DNA from: Flavobacterium sp.
GTDB taxonomy: Bacteria > Bacteroidota > Bacteroidia > Flavobacteriales > Flavobacteriaceae
Length of the DNA stretch: 64,000 nucleotides
NCBI RefSeq assembly: GCF_028689845.1
Contig: NZ_JAQVCH010000007.1
Coordinates: 37,733 to 101,732 of the forward strand
Direction of reading: 5' to 3'
Shown here: positions 27,033 through 36,007 of the stretch, piece after piece
Position numbering within the stretch: the first letter of the stretch is position 1
How the letters are laid out: every line of letters starts with the position of its first letter
Notes under the pieces: model-generated
Databases searched by the model: none
The model's input: the letters and a program-made list of their open reading frames with translations, nothing else
What the model was told of the DNA's origin: nothing
Translations under genes and position numbers: made by a program

Positions 27033-27078
27033 TTTACTCAAAAAAATTACGAGAATAAAGCAATCTTTTTTGAGTAAA
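27033..27078 (-). terminator. Inverted repeat downstream of the SPOR gene
   Basis: TTTACTCAAAAAA (27033-27045) and TTTTTTGAGTAAA (27066-27078) are a perfect 13-base inverted repeat with a 20-base loop, just past the SPOR-gene stop at 27099. It may end that transcript; the stem is AT-rich and lacks a clear T tail. Confidence 0.45.
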
Positions 27079-27098
27079 TAAAATATAAAAAAAGTTGA

Positions 27099-27488
27099 CT
27101 ATTTAACAGGTTTGATTAAAAAAGAATTGGGGTATTTTAATTTAATTTCTTTTAAATTTCGTTCAGCTTCAACACGGGTTTTAAAATTTCCAACCCAAAC
27201 TTTATAAACGGGCGTGTGAAAAAAAATAGAAGCATCTATATCTTTATATTCTTTTTTAAAAGCAATCAATGTTTTTTTAGAATTTTCATTATCACCCGTA
27301 AAAATTTGAATTTTCCATCGGTCATTCGTGATGACAGAAGCGTTTACCTTTCTTTTTTCATTTAACAGCTGTTCAAATTTTGGATCTTGCTCAATACTAC
27401 TGTTTTGAGCCAAAAGCGTTAAATTTGAAACAAATAGAACTATTATTAATAAGGACTTAAACGGTTTTTTTCTTTTTAGAAACAGCAT
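27099..27488 (-). CDS. SPOR domain protein, exported
   Basis: 129 residues. The N-terminus (KPFKSLLIIVLFVSNLTLLA) is a signal peptide or membrane anchor. Residues about 52-129 form a SPOR domain: WKIQIFTGDNENSKKTLIAF and FFHTPVYKVWVGNFKTRVEA, ending SFLIKPVK. SPOR domains bind denuded peptidoglycan glycan strands, often at division sites. Small single-SPOR proteins like this are frequent in Flavobacteriaceae; the precise role is unknown. It is divergent from the respiratory operon at 27710. Confidence 0.9.
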   Translation of the reverse strand: MLFLKRKKPFKSLLIIVLFVSNLTLLAQNSSIEQDPKFEQLLNEKRKVNASVITNDRWKIQIFTGDNENSKKTLIAFKKEYKDIDASIFFHTPVYKVWVGNFKTRVEAERNLKEIKLKYPNSFLIKPVK

Positions 27489-27589
27489 AATGAATTGATT
27501 TTAATGCAAATGTATGTGATATAAAGTAAAACAAAAAGCATAATATTATTTAGAATTAATATAAATTACTATTTAAGAGTATTTTAAGG

Positions 27590-27620
27590 TTTTTAGAATA
27601 GTTCATAAATCGTATTTTTG
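27590..27620 (+). promoter_or_regulatory. Promoter of the act-cox respiratory operon
   Basis: TTTT (27590-27593), 19 bases, then TATTTTTG (27613-27620). The -7 box is exact and lies 89 bases before the actA start. Confidence 0.65.
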
Positions 27621-27709
27621 TCCGAAGTTTAAAATAAGCCTAATAGTTTATTGTTTTAAACTATAGAAAAAATCATACCAAATCAAAGGACAATTTATAT
27701 TCTATATAT

Positions 27710-28981
27710 ATGAAAAAGGTGGGTAACCCTAATTCGATTTCAAGAATTTTCAAATTCAGCTTAGCATTTGTGCTAGCTTTCTCATTTCAACTTTTTGCAC
27801 AAGATGCAGCTGCTGGTAAAGCATTATTTAACGCTCAATGTGCGGCTTGTCACAAGTTAGACGGAAAAATGACAGGTCCGGCCTTGAGAGATGTTGGTAA
27901 TAAGTATGAAAAAGAATGGTTGTATAAGTGGATTCGAAACAGTGCAGACTTGATTAAGTCGGGTGACGAAAGAGCAAACAAGATTTTTAATGAGTACAAT
28001 AAGTCGCCAATGTCTGCTTTTCCGCAGTTGTCAGATGCCGATTTAGACAATATCATTGCGTATACAGTTGAGCCAAAAGCAGAGCCAGTAGTGGCAGTAG
28101 CTGCTGGTGGTGCTGCTAATGCACAAGGTTCGGGTGGTGGAATTTCAAATGAAGTAATTCTTGGTGCTTTAGCCTTAGTTTTAGCAATGTTGGTCGTAAT
28201 GTTGTTCCTAGTGCGAAATGTACTTGAGAAAATTGCAACCGCAAACGGACTTGATGCATTAAGAAAAGAGCCAAGTATGCCAATTTGGAAAGCTTTTGCT
28301 AAAAATCAATTTTTAGTTTTAGTGACTTCAATCTTCTTATTATTAGCTAGTGCTTTTTTTGCTTATGGTTGGATGATGCAAATTGGAGTAGATCAAGGAT
28401 ATGAACCAATTCAGCCAATTCATTATTCGCACAAAATCCACGCAGGTGACAATGGTATTGATTGTAAATACTGTCACTCTGCAGCTCGAGATAGTAAGCA
28501 TTCTAATATTCCTTCGCTTAATGTTTGTATGAACTGTCATAAAAACATTGCTGAAGTTGCAGAATCGACTGCGACAGAGGAGTACAGCAAAGAGTTTTAT
28601 GATTTAGAAATTCAAAAATTATATGATGCGGTTGGTTGGGATAAAGCAAATCAAAAATATACAGGTAAAACTAAGCCAGTAAAATGGGTTCGCATTCACA
28701 ATCTTCCAGATTTAGTTTATTTTAACCATTCACAACACGTTACAGTGGGTGGAATTGAATGTCAAACTTGTCACGGTCCTGTTGAGGAAATGGAAATCAT
28801 GAAACAACATGCACCTTTGACTATGGGATGGTGTATCAATTGTCACCGAGATACAGAAGTGAAGTTAAAAGACAATGATTATTACAAAAAAATACACGAA
28901 GAACTTTCTAAAAAATATGGCAAAGACAAATTGACTGTTGCCGATATGGGAGGTTTAGAATGTGGAAAATGTCACTATTAA
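27710..28981 (+). CDS. actA: Alternative complex III subunit A, multiheme cytochrome c
   Basis: 423 residues with six CxxCH haem-c motifs. A signal peptide (to about residue 30) is followed by a single-haem cytochrome c domain (CAACH at 44-48, with a Met-containing loop SPMSAFPQLS near residue 105). Two membrane helices follow (about 145-170 and 200-222), then a pentahaem domain with CKYCH, CMNCH, CQTCH, CINCH and CGKCH. ActA passes electrons from quinol oxidation towards cytochrome oxidase. The added N-terminal monohaem domain makes this longer than the plain pentahaem ActA. First gene of the actABCDEF-coxBA operon. Confidence 0.93.
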   Translation: MKKVGNPNSISRIFKFSLAFVLAFSFQLFAQDAAAGKALFNAQCAACHKLDGKMTGPALRDVGNKYEKEWLYKWIRNSADLIKSGDERANKIFNEYNKSPMSAFPQLSDADLDNIIAYTVEPKAEPVVAVAAGGAANAQGSGGGISNEVILGALALVLAMLVVMLFLVRNVLEKIATANGLDALRKEPSMPIWKAFAKNQFLVLVTSIFLLLASAFFAYGWMMQIGVDQGYEPIQPIHYSHKIHAGDNGIDCKYCHSAARDSKHSNIPSLNVCMNCHKNIAEVAESTATEEYSKEFYDLEIQKLYDAVGWDKANQKYTGKTKPVKWVRIHNLPDLVYFNHSQHVTVGGIECQTCHGPVEEMEIMKQHAPLTMGWCINCHRDTEVKLKDNDYYKKIHEELSKKYGKDKLTVADMGGLECGKCHY

Positions 28982-29007
28982 TTAATTAAGAAGCTAATAT
29001 ATACAGT

Positions 29008-32000
29008 ATGTCATCAAACAAAAAATACTGGAAAAGTGTTGAAGAACTAAATGAAAATAGTTCTGTTGTTGAGGCGTTAAGAAATAACGAATTCGTAGAG
29101 CCAATTCCTACAGATGAATTTTTAGGAGATAAAGAAAATTTGTCGAATTCCTCTACTTCAAGACGTGATTTCTTAAAGTACGTTGGTTTTAGCACGGCAG
29201 CTGCCTCATTGGCTGCATGTGAAGGACCGGTTATCAAATCAATTCCATACGTTGTTCAACCTGAGCAAATAATTCCAGGTATTGCAGATTATTATGCAAC
29301 ATCGATGTTTGACGGTTTTGATTTTGCTAACATTCTAGTAAAAACACGTGAAGGTCGTCCAATTAAGATTGAGAACAACACTATTGAAGGAGCAAAATTT
29401 GCAGCTAATGCCCGTGTTCATGCGTCGGTTTTATCGATGTATGATAACTTGCGTTTAAAGCAACCTAAAATGAACCAAAAAGAAGTTACTTGGTCTGAGG
29501 TGGATGCCAAAGTAAAAGCAAGTTTAGCTGAAGCAGCCGCAACGGGTGGTCAAATCGTTTTGGTTACAGGTACGTTGGCAAGCCCTTCTACAGAAAAATT
29601 AATAAACGAATTTATTACAGCTAATCCAACCGCTAAACATGTAATATATGATGCGGTTTCTTCGTCAACAGCTTTAGATGCTTTTGAAGCGACTTATGGA
29701 GAAAGAGCCTTAGCAGAATATAACTTTGACAAAGCAGCAACTATCGTTTCAATTGGAGCTGATTTTCTTGGTGACTGGCAAGGTGGTGGTTTCGATAAAG
29801 GATATACGCAGGGCAGAGTTCCTAAACAAGGAAAAATGTCTAAGCATATTCAGCTAGAAGCCAACATGACTTTGTCTGGTGCCGCTGCTGATAAACGAAT
29901 TCCAATGTCTGTAGCACAACAAAAACAAGCTTTATTAAAAATTTTCAGTATTATTACGGGAACACCTGTTTCTGTTGGGAAATTAGCAAATGAAGCTGAA
30001 ATCGTAAATATTGCAGAACAATTAAATCAATCTGGATCTAAAGGTGTTTTAGTTTCAGGTATTGATGATACCAATGCTCAATTATTAGTTTTAGCAGTAA
30101 ATGCAAAATTAAATAGTGAAGCATTTGATCCAAATCATACAAGACAAATTCGCAAAGGTTCCAACCAAGCAGTAACTCAATTAGTGGCTGACTTAAATGG
30201 GGGAAAAATTCATACACTTATCATGAGTGGCGTGAATCCTGTATATACTTTAGCAGACGGGAAAGCCTTTGCTGATGGATTGAAAAAAGCAAAACTATCG
30301 GTGGCAATCTCTATGAAAGAAGATGAAACGGCTAGTTTAACCAACATCGCTGCTCCAGCACCACATTATTTAGAATCTTGGGGTGATGTTCAGTTTATTA
30401 AAGGAACATACGGAATAACGCAACCTACAATTCGTCCTCTATTTAATTCGAGACAACTTCAAGATAATCTTTTGGTTTGGACAGGTAATCAACAAATGTA
30501 TTTTGATTATTTGAAAGAAATGTGGTCTACTTCAATTTTATCAGGTAAATCATGGAATCAAATAGTCCACGACGGATTATTTGTAACCGATGCATTGTTA
30601 ACCAATACAGCTACAACTGTTGATTTTTCTGCTGCAGCTTCTGCATTAAGTCAGTCAAAAGGAAGTGGTTTAGAATTAAATTTATATACAAAAACTGGAA
30701 TGGGTGATGGTCAGCAAGCCAATAACCCTTGGTTACAAGAATTTCCAGATCCAATCACAAGAGCTTCTTGGGATAATTATTTAACCATTTCAAAAGCAGA
30801 TGCTGAGGAATATAAGATAATCAACCATAATGTAGCAAACGGTGGTTTAAATGGTAGTTATGTTACAGTTACTGTTGGTAGCACCAAAATAGAAAAGGTT
30901 CCTGTTATGATTCAACCGGGTCAAGCAAAAGGAACGGTCGGTTTAGCTTTAGGATATGGTAAAAAAGCTGCTTTAAAAGAGGCCATGCAAGTTGGTGTAA
31001 ATGCTTATGCTTTTTATAAAGGATTTAATACTACGCAGTCGGCTACTATTGCTTTAGAAAGTGGAGAGCATGAATTTGCTTGTGTTCAGTTGCAAAAAAC
31101 ATTGATGGGTCGTGGAGATATTATTAAAGAAACTACTTTAGCTATTTTCAATTCAGAAACCGATGCTAAAATTTGGAATCCACCACCAATGGTTTCAATT
31201 GATCATAAACCAATTGAAGCAACAAAAATAGATTTATGGGATAGTTTTGATAGAACCATAGGTCATCATTTTAACTTATCTATCGACTTGAATTCTTGTA
31301 CAGGTTGTGGAGCCTGCGTGATTGCATGTCATGCAGAAAACAATGTGCCAGTTGTTGGAAAATCAGAAGTTAGAAGAAGTAGAGATATGCACTGGTTGCG
31401 TATTGATAGATACTATTCTTCTGAAGATACTTTTGCTGGAGATAATAAGAAGAAAGATGAATTTGATGGTTTAACAGGTGAAAAAGGATCATTAAGTGGG
31501 TTTGGCGAATTAGAGCATCCTGCAGATAATCCGCAAGTTGCTTTCCAACCTGTAATGTGTCAACATTGTAACCATGCACCGTGTGAAACAGTTTGTCCCG
31601 TAGCGGCAACTTCTCATGGCCGACAAGGTCAAAATCACATGGCTTATAACAGATGTGTGGGTACACGTTATTGTGCAAATAACTGTCCATATAAAGTACG
31701 TCGTTTTAACTGGTTCTTATATAATAAAAATGAAGAATTTGATTTCCATATGAACGATGATTTAGGTCGTATGGTAATTAATCCAGATGTGAATGTTCGT
31801 TCAAGAGGGGTTATGGAAAAATGTTCTATGTGTATTCAAATGACACAAGCAACTATTTTGAAAGCGAAAAAAGAAGGTCGTCCTGTGAATAATGACGAAT
31901 TCCAAACCGCATGTTCAAGTGCTTGTTCAACAGGAGCTTTAGCTTTTGGTGATGTGAATAACAAAGAAAGTGAAGTAGCTCAACTTGTTGAAGATGATCG

Positions 32001-32073
32001 GATGTATCATTTACTAGAACATGTTGGAACAAAGCCAAATGTATTCTATCACGTAAAGGTTAGAAATACATAA
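29008..32073 (+). CDS. actB: Alternative complex III subunit B, iron-sulfur molybdopterin-like
   Basis: 1021 residues. A twin-arginine signal (SRRDFLKYVGFSTAAASLAA, RR at 52-53) ends in a lipobox-like cysteine at 71. The first two thirds are a molybdopterin-oxidoreductase-like domain that in known ACIII lacks the cofactor. The last third is a ferredoxin-like domain with four cysteine clusters: CTGCGACVIACH, CQHCNHAPCETVCP, CVGTRYCANNCPYKVRRFNW and CSMCIQM. ActB carries the iron-sulfur relay of the quinol:cytochrome c oxidoreductase on the periplasmic side. It lies 26 bases after actA. Confidence 0.95.
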   Translation: MSSNKKYWKSVEELNENSSVVEALRNNEFVEPIPTDEFLGDKENLSNSSTSRRDFLKYVGFSTAAASLAACEGPVIKSIPYVVQPEQIIPGIADYYATSMFDGFDFANILVKTREGRPIKIENNTIEGAKFAANARVHASVLSMYDNLRLKQPKMNQKEVTWSEVDAKVKASLAEAAATGGQIVLVTGTLASPSTEKLINEFITANPTAKHVIYDAVSSSTALDAFEATYGERALAEYNFDKAATIVSIGADFLGDWQGGGFDKGYTQGRVPKQGKMSKHIQLEANMTLSGAAADKRIPMSVAQQKQALLKIFSIITGTPVSVGKLANEAEIVNIAEQLNQSGSKGVLVSGIDDTNAQLLVLAVNAKLNSEAFDPNHTRQIRKGSNQAVTQLVADLNGGKIHTLIMSGVNPVYTLADGKAFADGLKKAKLSVAISMKEDETASLTNIAAPAPHYLESWGDVQFIKGTYGITQPTIRPLFNSRQLQDNLLVWTGNQQMYFDYLKEMWSTSILSGKSWNQIVHDGLFVTDALLTNTATTVDFSAAASALSQSKGSGLELNLYTKTGMGDGQQANNPWLQEFPDPITRASWDNYLTISKADAEEYKIINHNVANGGLNGSYVTVTVGSTKIEKVPVMIQPGQAKGTVGLALGYGKKAALKEAMQVGVNAYAFYKGFNTTQSATIALESGEHEFACVQLQKTLMGRGDIIKETTLAIFNSETDAKIWNPPPMVSIDHKPIEATKIDLWDSFDRTIGHHFNLSIDLNSCTGCGACVIACHAENNVPVVGKSEVRRSRDMHWLRIDRYYSSEDTFAGDNKKKDEFDGLTGEKGSLSGFGELEHPADNPQVAFQPVMCQHCNHAPCETVCPVAATSHGRQGQNHMAYNRCVGTRYCANNCPYKVRRFNWFLYNKNEEFDFHMNDDLGRMVINPDVNVRSRGVMEKCSMCIQMTQATILKAKKEGRPVNNDEFQTACSSACSTGALAFGDVNNKESEVAQLVEDDRMYHLLEHVGTKPNVFYHVKVRNT

Positions 32074-32108
32074 TTAAAATATATTAATAAGAAATACTAT
32101 AAAGGATT

Positions 32109-33506
32109 ATGTCGTCTCACTACGAAGCACCCATTAGAAAACCTTTAATTATTGGTGATAAATCTTATCACGATATTACAGTAGATGTTGCTGCCCCTGT
32201 TGAAGGGAGAGCCAATAAACAATGGTGGATTGTTTTTTCAATCGCATTAGCCGCTTTCCTTTGGGGAGTTGGTTGTATGATATACACTATTTCTACCGGT
32301 ATTGGAACCTGGGGATTAAACAAAACAGTCGGTTGGGCTTGGGATATTACTAACTTCGTTTGGTGGGTTGGTATTGGTCACGCTGGAACACTGATTTCTG
32401 CCGTACTTTTATTATTCCGTCAAAAATGGAGAATGGCCATTAACCGTTCTGCAGAAGCAATGACCATTTTCTCGGTTATGCAAGCGGGATTGTTTCCAAT
32501 TATTCACATGGGTCGCCCTTGGTTAGGATATTGGGTATTACCAATTCCAAATCAATTCGGATCATTATGGGTGAATTTTAACTCGCCTTTACTATGGGAC
32601 GTGTTCGCAATTTCTACCTATTTATCGGTATCCTTAGTTTTCTGGTGGACAGGCTTACTTCCTGACTTTGCGATGTTAAGAGACCGTGCGATTACTCCTT
32701 TTACCAAAAGAGTTTATTCAATTTTATCCTTCGGATGGAGTGGTAGAGCTAAAGATTGGCAACGTTTTGAAGAAGTTTCTTTAGTTTTAGCTGGTTTAGC
32801 CACACCTCTTGTACTTTCTGTACATACAATTGTATCTTTTGACTTTGCTACGTCGGTTATTCCAGGATGGCATACAACTATATTCCCTCCTTATTTTGTG
32901 GCCGGTGCGGTATTCTCAGGATTTGCAATGGTAAACACCTTGTTGATTATCATGCGTAAGGTATCTAATTTAGAAGCTTATATTACCGTTCAACATATTG
33001 AATTAATGAACATTGTAATTATGATTACAGGTTCTATTGTGGGCGTTGCCTATATCACCGAGTTATTTGTGGCTTGGTATTCTGGAGTAGAATATGAACA
33101 ATACGCTTTCTTAAACAGAGCAACAGGACCTTATGCATGGGCATATTGGGCAATGATGACCTGTAATGTTTTTTCCCCTCAATTTATGTGGTTCAAAAAA
33201 TTAAGAACGAGTATTATGTTCTCTTTTGTTATCTCGATTGTGGTAAACATCGGAATGTGGTTTGAACGATTTGTAATTATCGTTACTTCGTTACACCGTG
33301 ATTATCTTCCATCTTCTTGGACAATGTTCTCACCAACATTCGTAGATATCGGAATTTATATCGGAACTATTGGATTCTTCTTTGTGTTATTCTTATTATA
33401 CGCTCGTTCATTCCCAGTGATTGCTCAAGCAGAGGTTAAGACAATTTTGAAATCTTCTGGAGAGTTTTATAAGAAAAAGAGAGAAGCTGAATCACACAAT
33501 CATTAA
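32109..33506 (+). CDS. actC: Alternative complex III subunit C, NrfD/PsrC-like membrane protein
   Basis: 465 residues, about ten membrane helices, NrfD/PsrC family. Recognisable segments: WWVGIGHAGTLISAVLLLFR, MQAGLFPIIHMGRPWLGYW and SVHTIVSFDFATSVIPGWHT. It is the main quinol-binding membrane subunit of alternative complex III and may contribute to proton translocation. It lies 35 bases after actB in the same operon. Confidence 0.95.
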   Translation: MSSHYEAPIRKPLIIGDKSYHDITVDVAAPVEGRANKQWWIVFSIALAAFLWGVGCMIYTISTGIGTWGLNKTVGWAWDITNFVWWVGIGHAGTLISAVLLLFRQKWRMAINRSAEAMTIFSVMQAGLFPIIHMGRPWLGYWVLPIPNQFGSLWVNFNSPLLWDVFAISTYLSVSLVFWWTGLLPDFAMLRDRAITPFTKRVYSILSFGWSGRAKDWQRFEEVSLVLAGLATPLVLSVHTIVSFDFATSVIPGWHTTIFPPYFVAGAVFSGFAMVNTLLIIMRKVSNLEAYITVQHIELMNIVIMITGSIVGVAYITELFVAWYSGVEYEQYAFLNRATGPYAWAYWAMMTCNVFSPQFMWFKKLRTSIMFSFVISIVVNIGMWFERFVIIVTSLHRDYLPSSWTMFSPTFVDIGIYIGTIGFFFVLFLLYARSFPVIAQAEVKTILKSSGEFYKKKREAESHNH

Positions 33507-33527
33507 GATAATTAGTAGCAAGAAATT

Positions 33528-34052
33528 ATGAGTACTAAAGTTATACAAGCACTATATAATGATGATGATATCCTGATGGATGCCGTTAAAGCATCGCGTA
33601 AAGCCCATCATCATATTGAAGAAATATACACTCCTTTTCCCGTACACGGATTAGATAAAGCGATGGGACTAGCTCCAACTCGCCTTGCAATTGCCTCTTT
33701 TATGTACGGTGTAGTGGGTCTAGCATTTTCTGTTTGGATGATGAATTATATTATGATTCAAGATTGGCCACAAGATATTGGAGGTAAACCAAGTTTTAGT
33801 TACCTTGAAAACATGCCTGCGTTTGTTCCAATTATGTTTGAGCTTACCGTCTTTTTTGCAGCTCACTTAATGGTCATTACTTTTTATATGAGAAGTAAAC
33901 TTTGGCCATTCAAACAAGCAGAAAATCCAGATGTAAGAACAACCGATGACCATTTTTTAATGGAAATTGTAGTGAATAACAATGAGGATGAATTGAAATC
34001 CTTTTTAGAACAAACCGGAGCAGTAGAAATTAAAGTAGTTGAAAAGCATTAA
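33528..34052 (+). CDS. actD: Alternative complex III subunit D (DUF3341)
   Basis: 174 residues. An N-terminal cytosolic domain (KVIQALYNDDDILMDAVKAS, EIYTPFPVHGLDKAM) is followed by two membrane helices (about 60-85 and 103-122). The pattern is DUF3341, the ActD family. Structural subunit of the quinol:cytochrome c oxidoreductase. Only 9 bases separate it from actE. Confidence 0.95.
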   Translation: MSTKVIQALYNDDDILMDAVKASRKAHHHIEEIYTPFPVHGLDKAMGLAPTRLAIASFMYGVVGLAFSVWMMNYIMIQDWPQDIGGKPSFSYLENMPAFVPIMFELTVFFAAHLMVITFYMRSKLWPFKQAENPDVRTTDDHFLMEIVVNNNEDELKSFLEQTGAVEIKVVEKH

Positions 34053-34061
34053 TATAAAACT

Positions 34062-34625
34062 ATGAAAAGCTTAGTTAAAATAACATTATTATTTGGTTTA
34101 GCCGTTTCGGTGACTTCTTGTTTCGACAAGAAGAGTCCAAATTATCAATTTTTTCCAAATATGTATGAATCTGCTGGATATGAAACCTTTGCAGAATCGG
34201 AATCATTTAATGGAATTCATCAAATTCAAGGTCAAACTGCACAATTGCCACCGGATGGTACTGTAAAAAGAGGTTTTGAAATCTATGATTATGAAAACTC
34301 AACTGCTGGTTATGAATTGGCTAAAGCTAATTTAGTTTCGCCTATTGATAGTATTTCAGAGAAAGAATTAGCCAAAGGAAAAGAATTATACGGAATTTAT
34401 TGTGCCATTTGTCACGGGGATTCAGGAAATGGTAAAGGAAAATTAGTAGAACGCGAAAAGTTTTTAGGTGTACCTAGTTATGCTGATAGAGTAATTACGG
34501 AAGGCAGTATATTTCATGTAATCACTTTCGGATTAAATTCAATGGGTTCACATGCGAATCAACTATCTCAACACGAGCGTTGGTTAGTAACTGATTACGT
34601 TCTCCAATTAAAAAGCAAATTATAA
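34062..34625 (+). CDS. actE: Alternative complex III subunit E, lipid-anchored monohaem cytochrome c
   Basis: 187 residues. Lipoprotein signal MKSLVKITLLFGLAVSVTSC with the cysteine at residue 20. The single haem site is CAICHGDSGNGKG near residue 119, and a C-terminal Met (GLNSMGSHANQLS) is the likely sixth ligand. It takes electrons from ActA and hands them to the oxidase CuA centre or a mobile carrier. Fifth gene of the operon. Confidence 0.94.
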   Translation: MKSLVKITLLFGLAVSVTSCFDKKSPNYQFFPNMYESAGYETFAESESFNGIHQIQGQTAQLPPDGTVKRGFEIYDYENSTAGYELAKANLVSPIDSISEKELAKGKELYGIYCAICHGDSGNGKGKLVEREKFLGVPSYADRVITEGSIFHVITFGLNSMGSHANQLSQHERWLVTDYVLQLKSKL

Positions 34626-34650
34626 TTATTGACAACTAGATTGTATAGAT

Positions 34651-35988
34651 ATGTATACCCTTTCAAGTAAATTAAAAGTTTTTTCCATTGTACTCATGTT
34701 AGTTGGGTTATTGGGAATTGGATATAGTTTTATTTCTGCACCCAAAACAATTGCAGAGGTAGAAAACATTCTTAAAGCGGATGAACATGCAAATCACGAC
34801 GCTGCTCATGCAACTCCTGCACATGGTGCAGATTCGCATGATGCAAAAGCTCATGAAGCAGAACATCAAGAACATTTAGAACACGTTTTGCACCAATTGC
34901 AAAATAAACCTTGGGCTGCATTATATGTTGCTGCAATTTTCTTCATGTTAATTTCACTTGGAGTGTTGGCTTTTTATGCCATTCAAATCGTATCTCAAGC
35001 AGGATGGTCTCCCGTTTTATTTCGTGTTATGCAAGGAATAACTGCTTATTTGCCAGTAGGTTCAATACTATTTTTTGTATTGTTACTGATGTCTGCCTTC
35101 CATTTTAATCATTTGTTTGTGTGGATGGATCCTGAATTAGTTGATGTTACTAGTCCAAAATTCGATAAATTACTTGCTGGTAAACAAGGCTATTTAAATG
35201 AATATGCTTGGTTAATTCGTGCGGCCATTTTCTTAATTGGTTGGAATTTATACCGATATTTTTCTAGAAAAAATTGTTTAGCTCAAGATGAAGCATCTGA
35301 TAATTTATATTACAAAAAGAATTTTAAAATTTCTGCTGCATTCTTAGTGTTTTTCATTGTTACCGAATCTATTATGTCGTGGGATTGGATTATGTCGGTT
35401 GACCCTCACTGGTTTTCAACTTTATTCGGATGGTATGTGTTTGCATCCTTCTTTGTAAGTGGCATTACTGTTATCGCATTAGTTGCTTTATATTTAAAAT
35501 CTAAAGGTTATTTAGAGTATGTTAATACTAGCCATATCCATGATTTAGCTAAATTTATGTTCGGAATGAGTATTTTCTGGGCTTATTTATGGTTTTCTCA
35601 ATATATGTTAATTTGGTATTCTAATATTCCAGAAGAAGTAACTTATTTTGTAACTAGAATTGAACAATACAACCTTCCATTTTTTGGAATGTTAGCAATA
35701 AACTTTATTTTCCCATTTCTTATTTTAATCAATACTGATTTTAAACGAATCACTTGGATTATTGTAATGGGCGGTGTTGTGATTTTATTTGGTCATTATG
35801 TCGACTTCTTCACCATGATTATGCCTGCAACTGTTGGTGACCAATGGTTTATTGGAGTTGGAGAAATAGGTTCCTTATTATTCTTCTCCGGATTGTTTAT
35901 TTTAGTTGTATTCACTGCTTTAACTAAGGCTCCGTTACTTCCAAAAAGAAACCCTTTGATAGAAGAGAGTAAACATTTTCATTATTAA
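34651..35988 (+). CDS. actF: Alternative complex III subunit F, membrane subunit
   Basis: 445 residues, about ten membrane helices, paralogous in fold to ActC. After a first membrane helix there is an unusual histidine/alanine-rich loop at about 45-85 (with HDAAHATPAHGADSHDA). Family features: MSAFHFNHLFVWMDPE, YLNEYAWLIRAAIFLIGWNL, TESIMSWDWIMSVDPHWFST and YSNIPEEVTYFVTRIEQY. In solved structures of this complex ActF completes the membrane module with ActC. Confidence 0.93.
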   Translation: MYTLSSKLKVFSIVLMLVGLLGIGYSFISAPKTIAEVENILKADEHANHDAAHATPAHGADSHDAKAHEAEHQEHLEHVLHQLQNKPWAALYVAAIFFMLISLGVLAFYAIQIVSQAGWSPVLFRVMQGITAYLPVGSILFFVLLLMSAFHFNHLFVWMDPELVDVTSPKFDKLLAGKQGYLNEYAWLIRAAIFLIGWNLYRYFSRKNCLAQDEASDNLYYKKNFKISAAFLVFFIVTESIMSWDWIMSVDPHWFSTLFGWYVFASFFVSGITVIALVALYLKSKGYLEYVNTSHIHDLAKFMFGMSIFWAYLWFSQYMLIWYSNIPEEVTYFVTRIEQYNLPFFGMLAINFIFPFLILINTDFKRITWIIVMGGVVILFGHYVDFFTMIMPATVGDQWFIGVGEIGSLLFFSGLFILVVFTALTKAPLLPKRNPLIEESKHFHY

Positions 35989-36007
35989 TATTTAAAGATT
36001 TAAACAG

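Noticed and set aside
31370..31690. A 106-codon minus-strand frame inside actB
   Set aside because: It is antisense to the conserved iron-sulfur region of actB, whose codon pattern produces it; no start context or family.
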